From positions 62,001 to 126,000 of the forward strand of contig NZ_RZIS01000003.1 in NCBI RefSeq assembly GCF_005281835.1: DNA of 64,000 nt, read 5' to 3'. Below are positions 36,363 to 45,198 of this stretch, piece after piece. The notes below the pieces were generated by a model. That model made no database searches. It was given only the letters and a program-made list of their open reading frames with translations, and was not told where the DNA came from. The DNA comes from Vibrio profundi. Its GTDB lineage: Bacteria; Pseudomonadota; Gammaproteobacteria; Enterobacterales; Vibrionaceae. The position numbers were made by a program, and so were the translations under genes. Every line of letters begins with the position of its first letter. Position 1 is the first letter of the stretch.

Positions 36363-36399
36363 GAGTCAGCCTCATTGCAAAATTGTAATAGGCTGACTC
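36363..36399. terminator. Bidirectional hairpin terminator
   Basis: Outer stem GAGTCAGCC / GGCTGACTC continued by ATT..AAT and CAA..TTG pairs with small bulges. It ends doxX and, on the other strand, the decayed gene next to it. Confidence 0.7.
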
Positions 36400-36433
36400 G
36401 CTCTAGAGCTATTCTAAGTCGTCATCTTAAAGC

Positions 36434-36571
36434 TTAGATGTGCTTGGCGATAAATTTGATTATTGAATCCGCCACTTCTTACCCTTCTGGGCAGTGTCCG
36501 TCTGTGCCGTAAAATCCGCAATTCCTTAGCTTTAATGAGCCGCGGTTTTCTTCACTCTTATGCAGAGGCAA
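36434..36571 (-). pseudogene. Possible 3' remnant of a lost gene with an internal stop
   Basis: On the minus strand a frame reads like a protein end: LKLRNCGFYGTDGHCPEG, then an in-frame TAA at 36479-36481, then EVADSIIKFIAKHI and a TAA at 36434-36436, followed by a terminator hairpin. The stop sits where a Lys or Glu codon would need one base change. The pattern (GxDGHCPEG then an amphipathic final helix) recalls the catalytic-His end of alpha/beta hydrolases, but this is a weak resemblance. No upstream part of such a gene remains. Confidence 0.35.
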
Positions 36572-36655
36572 TCATGCTTCCAGGTATTAATCACTAGAGG
36601 TATTAAGCACCAGCATTGACCTATTCACGAGGGGTGAAGTGGTTTTCAGATTAGT

Positions 36656-37618
36656 CTATTGGTAAAAGCTATTTAATGCTGTGACAAATGCATGCTTGTC
36701 ATTAAGCGGTAGAGCATTGATTCCGGCTGCTGCTTTTCTGCCTCCTCCCGTGGCAAATTGCCCGCACACTTCATCTGCGCCGATACGGTTTTCTAATGGA
36801 GCCCGCACGCTTACCGTGTAATCTGATTTGTTTGAATTCAATGTGAGAACTGCGTGAGCTTTTTCTGGTTTTTGGTTGGCGAGTTGATTGCCAAAAACGC
36901 CGCTAATACGTCGAGCCCATGGCTGATTGGGTAACTCAAATACGCGGCAAGTTTCGTTTTCAAATATAGGGCTGATAGCAGAGAGCTCTTTGTAGTCGGC
37001 ATTGTAGCCGCGCTTTAGCTGGTAATACGGAGAGCCTTTATCCCCTTTTAATAACAGCGGATCTTTGTAGTTCAGTAACTGGCGGAATAATTGATCGGGT
37101 GCAATATGCAGATCATCTAACGAAGCTCCGTATCCGTTGTAATTGATCAAAGTGCCAAGTTCTTTTAAAAACTCAATATCATCAGGCGTTAAGCTACTGG
37201 TTTTAGCCAAGTCTTGCGCGGTGGAAATTAGGTTGTCACCAAATGCCGCAGTGATTGCCCAGTTGAAGAATTGACCGTTAAGATATTCGTTGATCAGTAA
37301 CCCAGTACAGACTTCAGAGTCTAAGTTAATGAGCGCAGTTAGGTGTGGAGAATTTGGGATGTCACCACAGCGGTGATGATCACAATAGAAAACACCGATG
37401 CTTTTTTTAAGCAATGCCTGTAACGCAGCCGTGTTCTTTTCCATTGAAATATCAAGAACGGTAACAGAGGTGGCATCGTTCGCATTATTTACTTGGTCGA
37501 GTAATTTGATATCGCGCTTAATTCCGGTGACGAGCTGGCTCTCTTTTGGTTCGGCTAGTCGTAGTTGGAGGAGCGCAATTATCCCATCGGCATCGCCATT
37601 AAAAACATCGTAATGCAT
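36656..37618 (-). CDS. DHH-family phosphoesterase
   Basis: A 320-residue protein of the DHH/DHHA1 superfamily. Metal-binding motifs are FNGDADGI (near residue 7), LDIS (about 55) and YCDHHRCGD (about 79), with the C-terminal DHHA1 motif FATGGGRKAAAGI near 295. Members split phosphodiester bonds in small nucleotides or act on nano-RNA, polyphosphate or cyclic dinucleotides; the substrate here is uncertain. Monocistronic and leftward. Confidence 0.85.
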   Translation of the reverse strand: MHYDVFNGDADGIIALLQLRLAEPKESQLVTGIKRDIKLLDQVNNANDATSVTVLDISMEKNTAALQALLKKSIGVFYCDHHRCGDIPNSPHLTALINLDSEVCTGLLINEYLNGQFFNWAITAAFGDNLISTAQDLAKTSSLTPDDIEFLKELGTLINYNGYGASLDDLHIAPDQLFRQLLNYKDPLLLKGDKGSPYYQLKRGYNADYKELSAISPIFENETCRVFELPNQPWARRISGVFGNQLANQKPEKAHAVLTLNSNKSDYTVSVRAPLENRIGADEVCGQFATGGGRKAAAGINALPLNDKHAFVTALNSFYQ

Positions 37619-37751
37619 ATAACCCTTTCATACACCTGCATAAATCGTGCTTAGACTTTACCTGTATTGGTTCAATAAAGTAAACGAAAGCGTCCGATGA
37701 AAAGGTAATGGCTTATAATTAAAATGCGCTGAGTAGTTAGTGGTAGGTTAT

Positions 37752-37790
37752 AAAAAATCCCCTTTGCCCAAGGCTTACAGCAAAGGGGGA
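37752..37790 (-). terminator. Terminator of the outer-membrane barrel gene
   Basis: On the minus strand, CCCCTTTGC/GCAAAGGGG stem followed by TTTTTTA, 25 bases after the stop codon. Confidence 0.85.
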
Positions 37791-37814
37791 GAGTTACCAA
37801 ATGAAACGGTAAAA

Positions 37815-38468
37815 TTAAAAACGTAGATTGAACCCAAGTTCGACACTGCCATCTGACCTAAATACGTCTCCTGGGCTTACCCGTTTTTGGCCAAACGTAT
37901 ATTTCAAATATGGCTCCACCCACTTTGGTTTAAGCGTAAAGGTGACGTCTTGGCTGTTGTAGTAGCCTTTGTCTCCGGTTAAGGAGCGGTCATGACTAAA
38001 CGAATAGGAAAAGTTCATGTACTGAGAGGGTGAATAGCTAGTGCCAATGGTGTTTTTCCATTCTCGGTTTGTCATGTCGAAAATCGGAATTGATACCTTG
38101 CGCCATTCGTGTGATGTATTGGCAAAAACCATAATATTATCGGTAAGTGCTGCACCGCCAAAAAGGCCGATGTCATAAATATCCATCAGGTCTGCACGGC
38201 CATAACTGATAAACGCTTCGGTATAGTAATCACCAAGCATCAAACCGTAACCGGTGCCGAGTTCTAGATAACCTTCGGAGTCGATTTCTGCACTGATATT
38301 GATTTCTTCCGTCGCTTGAATCACTCCCGAAACAGTGCCAACCCAGCTGTCTCCAGCTTTAGCGGTTTGAAAGCTAAGGCTTGGCTCGTGGTAACTTAGA
38401 GTGGTAGAGGCTGGCTCGTTTGACAGCGCATAGCCACTCACCAAACCAAGTAAAATTAGTCGTTTCAT
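37815..38468 (-). CDS. Small outer-membrane beta-barrel protein of unknown function
   Basis: A 217-residue protein from ATG 38468 with a short signal (MKRLILLGLVSGYALS) and then alternating beta strands with aromatic girdle residues (FMNFSYSFSHDRS-type, YLKYTFGQKRV). It ends GSVELGFNLRF; a final Phe after alternating hydrophobics is the BAM recognition signal. It follows the lipoprotein gene on the same strand, separated by a terminator, so expression may be partly independent. Function unknown; perhaps a channel or adhesin of vibrios. Confidence 0.75.
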   Translation of the reverse strand: MKRLILLGLVSGYALSNEPASTTLSYHEPSLSFQTAKAGDSWVGTVSGVIQATEEINISAEIDSEGYLELGTGYGLMLGDYYTEAFISYGRADLMDIYDIGLFGGAALTDNIMVFANTSHEWRKVSIPIFDMTNREWKNTIGTSYSPSQYMNFSYSFSHDRSLTGDKGYYNSQDVTFTLKPKWVEPYLKYTFGQKRVSPGDVFRSDGSVELGFNLRF

Positions 38469-38488
38469 AGGAATCTCGAAAACTCTCA

Positions 38489-38521
38489 AAAAAAAGGAGC
38501 CGCATATAAGCGACTCCTTTG
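38489..38521 (-). terminator. Terminator between lipoprotein and barrel genes
   Basis: On the minus strand AAAGGAGTCGC / GCGGCTCCTTT (one mismatch) with a long T run. The run overlaps the upstream end of the barrel gene leader, so it acts as an internal terminator or attenuator of the pair. Confidence 0.75.
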
Positions 38522-38542
38522 CTTTTTATTTTATTATTTTAT

Positions 38543-39874
38543 CTAGCTGCGGCTAGCGCGATCTTTGATCGCTTGTTTGATTTGCTGACGTTGCTCTTGA
38601 GATAGTGATTGAATTTGTGAGCGTAGTTCATGCTTTTGCTCTGCTGTTAATTCAGGTCGAGTTGGTAGCCACTCTGTGATCTTATCTTTTGCTGTATCTT
38701 TTAGCTCTTGTACTGTTTTTCTTTCACCAGTAAGCAAGTAGTAACCTAGAGAATTACCTTTTAAATCCATCTCTATGTTAGCAATCTTCAACATAGTAAG
38801 TTTATTATCTTGAGCCCACTGTGCAGTGATGTCTTTGGTCGTGTGCCAAGCCTTATCTCTCATCTCTTCACTAACAGCTCCTTTCCCTTCGTTTGCAACA
38901 AATGCAATAGCTAGGAACTTTTGCTCATTTGGAGTTAAGTGAGTCATAGCTTCTTTATATGCGTTCGCAGTCTTTACAGATACCGCTGTTTCGCCTTCTG
39001 AACCAGATACAATGATGCCAACAGGTGTATCTGTAATGGTCACTTCACTAGCCCCTAAACTAATTACGAGTTTGTTATCATCAACTAACTCAAACTCAAA
39101 CCCAAGACCAAATTCTGGGTCGACTAGTCCCCATTCGTTATCAATATTCTCATCAATAGATACCGACTTCTCACCTGTAGCACTGTTCCATGTGTAGATC
39201 ATCCCATCTTTTTTAACAGTTACGGTTGTGTGACCGTTAAGTTCGTCCGTTGTAAAGTTAACAGTTGAACCGTCGTAGAAATAGGCACTTCCGTTGTGTC
39301 TATCACCTTCAAATTCACCAATAGCTTTATCATCTTTAATGATGGTTCCTAACTCGTTGATTGTGCCAATGTGTTCTTCACCAATATAGATTAACTTGCT
39401 TTCACCTTCTTCAACGATTGAGATAGAAGTAGCGCCTTCATCTCCCCATTTCGGCGGAGTATCGACAATGGTGCCGTCTGCCATAAGGCGGCCATCGACA
39501 ACCGTTAGGGTTACTTCAACTAATTCGCCTTTAATGACTCCTTGGTAAGTAATTGTGTCGCCTTGTGTAATAAGAGTTCCCATTACATTACCTTGACTAT
39601 CGACAACTTGACCTTCTTCTACTGAGTATATGTTTCCGTCGATTAGTACGTGAGTTGAACCTTCACCGGTTTGATCTCGGACAATCAAAGCATTGTAGTC
39701 ACCAGCGTCACCTGTAATCAGAGCAGCGTCAAACTCTTCGCCCTGAAGGTACTGAACATCAGCAATTCCATCTTGCGGTGCTGGGCCAGTACCCCCATTG
39801 TCACTTGAACCAGAAGAAGAACAACCAGCTAGGAAAGAGGCTGCGATTAGTGTGCTTAATAGTTTTAGTTTCAT
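38543..39874 (-). CDS. Large lipoprotein of unknown function (443 aa)
   Basis: Lipobox LAGC with Cys18 follows MKLKLLSTLIAASF; the next residues SSSGSSDNGGTGPAP form a flexible linker. The mature part is acidic and beta-prone with loosely repeated units (VVDGRLMADGTIVD, IKDDKAIGEFEG, NEQKFL) and has a helical, Gln/Lys-rich tail (LTAEQKHELRSQIQSLSQ, then QQIKQAIKDRA). I recognise no family. Located just upstream of a beta-barrel gene, it may partner with it at the outer membrane. Confidence 0.75.
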   Translation of the reverse strand: MKLKLLSTLIAASFLAGCSSSGSSDNGGTGPAPQDGIADVQYLQGEEFDAALITGDAGDYNALIVRDQTGEGSTHVLIDGNIYSVEEGQVVDSQGNVMGTLITQGDTITYQGVIKGELVEVTLTVVDGRLMADGTIVDTPPKWGDEGATSISIVEEGESKLIYIGEEHIGTINELGTIIKDDKAIGEFEGDRHNGSAYFYDGSTVNFTTDELNGHTTVTVKKDGMIYTWNSATGEKSVSIDENIDNEWGLVDPEFGLGFEFELVDDNKLVISLGASEVTITDTPVGIIVSGSEGETAVSVKTANAYKEAMTHLTPNEQKFLAIAFVANEGKGAVSEEMRDKAWHTTKDITAQWAQDNKLTMLKIANIEMDLKGNSLGYYLLTGERKTVQELKDTAKDKITEWLPTRPELTAEQKHELRSQIQSLSQEQRQQIKQAIKDRASRS

Positions 39875-39962
39875 GATCTACTCTCAAAGTGTGTTAGGAA
39901 CAAAAGGTTGCGTCTTGCAGTGTTGTGTGGCGTTCCTAGCCGATGAGAGAAGTATATGGAGA

Positions 39963-40009
39963 GCGTAAAAAAGCCTCTAATCGCTTGATGGAATAGAGGC
40001 TTTTACGCT
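39963..40009 (-). terminator. Terminator of the LysR gene at 40045
   Basis: Long interrupted stem GCGTAAAA-aa-GCCTCTA (39963-39979) with TAGAGGCTTTTACGC (39994-40008); the minus strand ends in a T run. Confidence 0.85.
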
Positions 40010-40044
40010 TGGTTATTAATGAGCCCAGATAAACAGCGTGATAA

Positions 40045-40968
40045 CTACTGGTTATCATTGAGGATAGAGTCGAGTACCTTTTTTAACCACAGTGTTGTTG
40101 GGCTGTTGCGGTTCTTGTGGTGGAAGTAAGCACAAACAGTAGGCATGATATCGGTACTATCGAAGCGGATTTGAATAGCCCTTAAAGAGGTTTTTTGTTC
40201 TATATCGAGAAACTTAGATGCTGGGAACATCATGTCTGAGTTTTTCACGACATCAAGGACAGCGGATGGTAGTTCTGAACGAAAGCCTACATTTGCTGAA
40301 AGCCCTTTTACTTTGAGGATTTTTTCCGCAAGTGGTTGGTGCGAGTTCCAATCAATTGCTATTACGGTCGCCAACTCAAAGTTCACACCATCCTTCACTT
40401 CAATAAAGTCACCTTTGTAAGGGTGATCATGGCGGACATACCCTTTGAAGCTGTCTTGTGCGATAGGCTGTTGAAGGAGCTCTTTAGGCGCGTGACCAAT
40501 TTCGTAGTTAAGCCCAATATGTACTTCATCATTGATAATTTCGGTCATGGTGGCTTTCGACCAGTTCAATAAGTGAACTTCAACATTGGGCGCTTGGGCG
40601 CGAATTGCCTGGAATAGTTTGCTCGAAATCGAGCTAAGCAAAAATGGGGAGAGTGCTAGCTTGATCGGGCCTTGCAACTGTTTTGGGTCGAAATCATTAC
40701 TGCTATTCAGGGCTAGACTAAGCTCATCCATTATTGGCGCAATACTTTCAGCCAGCATGTTTGCATGTTCGGTGGCACGTAGTCCATGGTGGGTTTTTAC
40801 AAACAGCTCGTCATCGAAATGATCTCTTAAGCGTTGTAATGCTTTACTCACCGCTGGTTGAGATACGAATAGACGCTCGGAGGCTTTTCGCATGTTCCTT
40901 TCTTGGTGAAGAATAATGAAAGTGCGAAGTAAATTTAAATCGAGATTAGAGAAGAGATCTTTTGCCAT
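40045..40968 (-). CDS. LysR-family transcriptional regulator
   Basis: A 307-residue regulator with the HTH LDLNLLRTFIILHQERNMRKAS and SQPAVSKALQRLRDHFDDELF, the NodD/LeuO-like subgroup. The effector domain starts at about 95. Adjacent genes do not form an obvious divergent target: the EamA exporter lies to its right on the same strand but ends in its own terminator. Target and ligand unknown. Confidence 0.88.
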   Translation of the reverse strand: MAKDLFSNLDLNLLRTFIILHQERNMRKASERLFVSQPAVSKALQRLRDHFDDELFVKTHHGLRATEHANMLAESIAPIMDELSLALNSSNDFDPKQLQGPIKLALSPFLLSSISSKLFQAIRAQAPNVEVHLLNWSKATMTEIINDEVHIGLNYEIGHAPKELLQQPIAQDSFKGYVRHDHPYKGDFIEVKDGVNFELATVIAIDWNSHQPLAEKILKVKGLSANVGFRSELPSAVLDVVKNSDMMFPASKFLDIEQKTSLRAIQIRFDSTDIMPTVCAYFHHKNRNSPTTLWLKKVLDSILNDNQ

Positions 40969-41062
40969 CTTGAACGCCTTAATGCCTGAATATATTAATA
41001 ATAAGGTCAGGTAGATAAGAGGACAAATGGATATTTGATATGGATGTGAGCCAAATAAAGAA

Positions 41063-41083
41063 AAACCCGCGCTCGGCGGGTTT
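41063..41083 (-). terminator. Terminator of the EamA exporter gene
   Basis: Stem AAACCCGC, loop GCTCG, GCGGGTTT with A/T runs on both sides, 24 bases after the exporter stop codon on the minus strand. Confidence 0.85.
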
Positions 41084-41106
41084 ATTCGTATGGTGGTAAT
41101 TTCTAC

Positions 41107-42000
41107 TTATTCAGTAACAGTTTGAACTGGTTTCGCTTGCCTTATCGCTAAGATGATTTGCGGCAGCAATGACATAACAATCATACCTATCATGAAGGAG
41201 TATTGCGTTGCGGTGAACGATTCACCCATCAATACCATGCCTGTCACGATGCCTGCGACTGGGTTAGCAATACCACCGAAGGTAAAGTCGACCACTGACA
41301 TACGTTGTAGCAACCAAACGTACATGCCATAGCCAAGTGCTGTATTTAATCCGATGACCCAAAGTAAGCCCATCGCGTTGCGGCTGTCGAAGTTGTTAAG
41401 CGCATTGGCGTAGGGTTGGGGATCAATAAACGCGTGGACGATTGAAGCAAGTGACAAAATCATGCCGCCTAAAATCAGCTGCCAAGTAAGCACTTTCCAC
41501 CAGTGCATTTTATTACCTAGTGACTTAGTAATACTGCTGCCAATGATGATACACATAATTGCGGCAAACATTGCGCCTAAACCCACAGGGTTTAGTGAGA
41601 TCTGACTTGGGTTAAACAGCATCCACGCTAATGCGACGAGACCAGCCCCTGATGCCGCTTGAATAAAGTGCGGGCGCTGCTTTTTAACGATCCAATGAAA
41701 GATCATAGCAAACACAGGTACTGAAATCATACCTACACCGGATATCGCAGATGGCAAGGTTAACGCCATTACAAAGATCAAACCAAAGAAGGTCGCGATG
41801 TTAATGAGGCCAAGGCTGAAAATAATTTGCCATTCGCCTTTTTTTGGCAAAGTCGGTTTTACTGCAAGCAATAACAGACCAGCAGGCAAGGCGCGTAATG
41901 CACCCAATAACAATGGTGGCCACTCCTGTAGCGTAAATTGCGTCACTGCATAGGTTGTTCCCCAAAAGAAGGCAGGGATCATTGCCAGTAGTATATTCAT
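41107..42000 (-). CDS. EamA/DMT-family exporter
   Basis: A 297-residue protein with ten membrane spans in two EamA repeats (LLAMIPAFFWGTTYAVTQFTLQ and the second half LGAMFAAIMCIIIGSSITKS), typical of drug/metabolite transporters that export amino acids, purines or drugs. It is divergent from a MarR-family gene, and two copies of a MarR-like operator lie between them. The two probably form a self-regulated export unit. Substrate unknown. Confidence 0.9.
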   Translation of the reverse strand: MNILLAMIPAFFWGTTYAVTQFTLQEWPPLLLGALRALPAGLLLLAVKPTLPKKGEWQIIFSLGLINIATFFGLIFVMALTLPSAISGVGMISVPVFAMIFHWIVKKQRPHFIQAASGAGLVALAWMLFNPSQISLNPVGLGAMFAAIMCIIIGSSITKSLGNKMHWWKVLTWQLILGGMILSLASIVHAFIDPQPYANALNNFDSRNAMGLLWVIGLNTALGYGMYVWLLQRMSVVDFTFGGIANPVAGIVTGMVLMGESFTATQYSFMIGMIVMSLLPQIILAIRQAKPVQTVTE

Positions 42001-42006
42001 TTGAAA

Positions 42007-42085
42007 TATCTTTACGTTAAGATAACTATTTGTGTGAACTGTATACTTATAATTTATGATTGTAAAGTATCTTTATGTTAAACTA
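42007..42085. promoter_or_regulatory. Two copies of a MarR-type operator
   Basis: TATCTT-TACGTT-AAGATA (42007-42024) is a perfect 6-6-6 inverted repeat. TATCTT-TATGTT-AAACTA (42068-42085) is a second, weaker copy on the same strand, 61 bases away. They flank the divergent start sites of the exporter and the MarR gene. If the MarR frame began at 42056, the second copy would lie inside the gene, which supports the later start. Confidence 0.65.
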
Positions 42086-42124
42086 ATTCGAAGTATCGAA
42101 ATCAATTATGGAGCTAGGTTGCAA

Positions 42125-42607
42125 ATGGATGCTATCGACCGCGTAGTAGAGCAGTGGGCTAAGGAAAAGCCTGAGCTAGAAACTGAACCAATGGCAATGA
42201 TGGGTAGAATCATGCGTATTGCCAAGTACATGGAGACACAAGTTGCTGATCTTCATAAAAAATACGACATGAAATTAGGTGAGTTTGATGTTCTGGCGAC
42301 ACTGCGTCGTTCAGGGAAACCGTACCGCTTAACCCCGTCTGAATTGATTGAATCTATGATGCTGACATCTGGCGCGATGACGAATCGATTAGATAAGCTT
42401 GAAGCGAAAGGTTTGATTGTAAGAGCGCACAGTAAAGAAGACCGACGCAGTGTCACTGTTGAGTTAACCAAAGATGGTTTGGTGTTAATCGACCAAATGA
42501 TGTCGGAACACGTAGAAACTCAAAAGTACCTAGTAAAATCGTTATCGGCGACTCAAAAAAAGAATACCAATCAGCTACTTAAAACTTGGCTTAGTGCTTA
42601 CGAATAA
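42125..42607 (+). CDS. MarR-family transcriptional regulator
   Basis: A 160-residue winged-helix repressor from ATG 42125 (GGAG and AGG upstream). Typical elements are LGEFDVLATLRRSGKPYRLTP, ELIESMMLTSGAMTNRLDKLEAKG (recognition helix) and the wing VRAHSKEDRRSVTVELT. MarR proteins bind inverted repeats and release on aromatic or toxic ligands. It is divergent from the EamA exporter, its probable target. It has a strong bidirectional terminator downstream at 42701. Confidence 0.9.
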   Translation: MDAIDRVVEQWAKEKPELETEPMAMMGRIMRIAKYMETQVADLHKKYDMKLGEFDVLATLRRSGKPYRLTPSELIESMMLTSGAMTNRLDKLEAKGLIVRAHSKEDRRSVTVELTKDGLVLIDQMMSEHVETQKYLVKSLSATQKKNTNQLLKTWLSAYE

Positions 42608-42700
42608 ACGGTAAACGGCTTATGGCTTGTGAATACATGAGTGTTTGCAAGCTGCTTTATCGAAGTTATATGCAGATGTGATGTGAGCTTACGAGAATAA

Positions 42701-42729
42701 AAAAACCGAAGTCAGTGACTTCGGTTTTT
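42701..42729. terminator. Bidirectional terminator
   Basis: AAAAACCGAAG / CTTCGGTTTTT with extra inner pairs, flanked by A and T runs, between marR and the glcG-like gene. Confidence 0.92.
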
Positions 42730-42781
42730 GTTTGTTTGAATGTTAACGTGAGTAAGAGTGCGGTTCACAATCTGATTGAAG

Positions 42782-43222
42782 TTACGCTTGTGCCATTTCA
42801 TCACTGAAAAGGTCGGCGCAGCCAATCCCATTTATGGCGCAGCTTTCATCGATGTCAGAAACATCGCCACTTACGCCGATTGCTCCTAGCACGGTTTTGT
42901 CTGCATCACGGATTAATAGGCCACCCGGTACAGGGACCATATTGCCGTGAGCCAGTACGTTAACTGCGGAGATAAACGCAGGTCGGTTATCGGCATCTTG
43001 TGCCAGTTTTCTTGAGGAACAACCGAGTGCCAGTGCCCCCCAAGCTTTGGCTATCGCGATGTCTGGTCGCATCATGCTCGAGCCGTCTTGACGTTGCAAT
43101 GAAATGAGTTTACCGCCACTGTCTAAGACGGCGACCGTCAAAGGTTCTGTGCGGATCTCTTTCCCTGCTTTAAAGGTACCATCAATGATGGTTAACGCTT
43201 GTTGTAGAGTCAAACTTCCCAT
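42782..43222 (-). CDS. GlcG/HbpS-family protein (DUF336)
   Basis: A 146-residue protein of the GlcG/HbpS family: GSLTLQQALTIIDGTF, PLTVAVLDSGGKLISLQRQDG, and VPGGLLIRDADKTVLGAIGVSGD. Relatives lie in glycolate and glyoxylate operons and in haem-sensing systems; the biochemical role in the glycolate pathway is not settled. Here it follows aceB by 34 bases on the same strand, so both belong to the glyoxylate branch of the region. Confidence 0.87.
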   Translation of the reverse strand: MGSLTLQQALTIIDGTFKAGKEIRTEPLTVAVLDSGGKLISLQRQDGSSMMRPDIAIAKAWGALALGCSSRKLAQDADNRPAFISAVNVLAHGNMVPVPGGLLIRDADKTVLGAIGVSGDVSDIDESCAINGIGCADLFSDEMAQA

Positions 43223-43256
43223 GTTATCTCCTAGTTTTCAAAGGGTATGAATCGCC

Positions 43257-44885
43257 TTAACTTGGCTCTTGCAATAACCCATAGCTTGGTAAAGTTAGGA
43301 AGGCAGCAAACTCTTTAGCGGTAGAAAGTTGATAGAAAAGATCAGCTGTCTCTTCAAATCGACCTGCCGCGTAACGAGTATCACCGACTTCAAGTTTTAT
43401 GGTATCTAGCTCTTGGTATAACCAAGAGTGGAATAATTTTGCTGTGAATTCTTGGCCGTCATCCAGTTGAACGCCATGGTGAATCCATTGCCAGATATTG
43501 GCACGCGAGATTTCTGCCGTAGCAGCGTCTTCCATCAAGCCGTAAATTGGCACACAACCAAAACCTTGAATCCATGCTTCGATGTAGTACAAAGCGATGC
43601 GAATATTCTTACGAACGCCAGCTTCGTCGCGAGTACCAGCACATGGCTTAAGTAGTAGGTCTGCGTCAATCGTGTGAGTTGGGCTTTGGTAATCCAATTG
43701 GTTTACTTTGCCGTCTAAGTGTTTGTCGAAAACAGACATCGCTAAATCAACGAGTGCAGGGTGTGCAACCCAAGTGCCATCGTGACCGTTTTGCGATTCA
43801 CGTTGTTTGTCTTCAATTACCTTCGCAGTTACACGTTCCATTTCTTTTGGATCTTTCGCTGGAATGAAGGCTGACATGCCACCCATCGCTAATGCGCCAC
43901 GAGCGTGACAAGTACGAACCAGCAATTGGCTGTAGGCGTTAAGGAATTCTTGATCCATGCCAATGCCGTGTCGGTCTGGCAAGATACGGTCTTGATGGTT
44001 TTTCAGTGTTTTGATGTAGCTGAAAATGTAGTCCCAGCGGCCACAGTTCATCGCAACGATGTGATCACGCATCGCATACAGCATTTCTTCCATTTGGAAA
44101 ACCGCTGGTAGCGTTTCAATTAGAACGGTCGCGCGAATGGTGCCACGTGGTGCTTTGAAATAATCTTCAGTGAAGGTGAATACATCGTTCCACCACTGCG
44201 CTTCTTCCATACTTTCCAGTTTCGGAATGTAGTAATAAACACCTAGCCCCTTATCTGCTCGTGTTTGATAGTTGTGGAAGAAGTACAAAGCGAAATCCAT
44301 CAAACAGCCCGCTATAGCTTGGCCGTTAAATTGAATCGATTGCTCTGGCAGGTGCAGGCCGCGTGGTCGAGCAATCAATAGAGATGGATCTTCGTTTAAA
44401 GAATATTGCTTACCTTTCTTTTCATCAAAGTAGCTAATGGTACCTAAGTTGGCATCACGTAAGTTAATTTGGCCGTCGACCATGTTCGCCCACGTTGGCG
44501 AAGAGGCATCTTCGAAACAGCACATAAATACTTTTGCGCCCGAGTTCAGCGCGTTAATCACCATCTTACGTTCGATAGGGCCAGTAATTTCTACTCGGCG
44601 GTCTAGCAGTTCAGGTGGTGGGGTAGCCACTTTCCAGCTTTTGTCTTGGCGAATAGCAAGAGTATCTTCACGGAAGTTAGGTAACTCACCGTTATCGAAC
44701 TTAGCTTGTTTTTCATCGCGAGCGTCTAGAAGCGCATTTCTGCGATCGCCAAACTTATTTACTACTGCCTGTAAGAAGGATAAAGCATCATCGGACAAGA
44801 TTTGCTTGTACTCGGGCTTGTCCATGTTACCGAGTACCTGAATACAAAGTGACTCTTCTCTTTCCTTTACATCATTCAAAATCAT
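43257..44885 (-). CDS. aceB: Malate synthase A
   Basis: A 542-residue malate synthase that condenses glyoxylate with acetyl-CoA. Family stretches are VFMCCFEDASSPTWANMVDGQINLRD, RPRGLHLPEQ, ETLPAVFQMEEMLYAMRDH and MGGMSAFIPAKD, with the C-terminal GTRDEAGVRKNI. It is followed by the glcG-like gene in a leftward operon and faces gcl, so both enzymes that use glyoxylate diverge from one control region. No aceA (isocitrate lyase) is next to it, so this copy serves glyoxylate from ureides or glycolate. A core TTGTGTACAA lies 33-42 bases before its start. Confidence 0.93.
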   Translation of the reverse strand: MILNDVKEREESLCIQVLGNMDKPEYKQILSDDALSFLQAVVNKFGDRRNALLDARDEKQAKFDNGELPNFREDTLAIRQDKSWKVATPPPELLDRRVEITGPIERKMVINALNSGAKVFMCCFEDASSPTWANMVDGQINLRDANLGTISYFDEKKGKQYSLNEDPSLLIARPRGLHLPEQSIQFNGQAIAGCLMDFALYFFHNYQTRADKGLGVYYYIPKLESMEEAQWWNDVFTFTEDYFKAPRGTIRATVLIETLPAVFQMEEMLYAMRDHIVAMNCGRWDYIFSYIKTLKNHQDRILPDRHGIGMDQEFLNAYSQLLVRTCHARGALAMGGMSAFIPAKDPKEMERVTAKVIEDKQRESQNGHDGTWVAHPALVDLAMSVFDKHLDGKVNQLDYQSPTHTIDADLLLKPCAGTRDEAGVRKNIRIALYYIEAWIQGFGCVPIYGLMEDAATAEISRANIWQWIHHGVQLDDGQEFTAKLFHSWLYQELDTIKLEVGDTRYAAGRFEETADLFYQLSTAKEFAAFLTLPSYGLLQEPS

Positions 44886-45198
44886 TGCCTGTCTCCTTTA
44901 AACAATATCATTCGATTTTGTGTACAAAACATTATTTTTAAAGATACTTATATTGCAAATTGTGTAAACAATCAAAGGGTATTTAACATTTATTTATCAA
45001 ATTGAAAGTTGCGAAATTATTTTTACGTAAAGATATTTTATGTAAAGCAATGAATACTAAGGTTTAAGGGGTTAGTGATTACTTAATATCGCTTAGATTG
45101 TAAAAAAAATGTTTCATTTAGGGGTTGCTAAATCCTGAGGATGATTCATAGTACACAAAAGCGAATAAAATTGTATACAATCGAAACTGGAGGTTCGA
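44886..45198. promoter_or_regulatory. Divergent aceB-gcl control region with TTGTRTACAA sites
   Basis: Sites matching TTGTRTACAA: TTGTGTACAA at 44918-44927 near aceB; ATTGTATACAAT (perfect) at 45170-45181 just before the gcl SD; and a one-mismatch copy TAGTACACAA at 45149-45158. The last two are 22 bp apart centre to centre, two helical turns. A looser copy TTGTGTAAACAA with wider spacing is at 44960. One repressor binding here could control both divergent operons. The same palindrome occurs before puuE. Confidence 0.7.

Larger units (their letters stand above)
36266..36655. other. Intergenic region with terminator and a decayed gene end
   Basis: Between doxX (rightward) and the DHH gene (leftward). 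It holds the hairpin at 36363-36399 and a leftward coding remnant at 36434-36571, each listed separately. The rest shows no structure that I can see. Confidence 0.5.
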
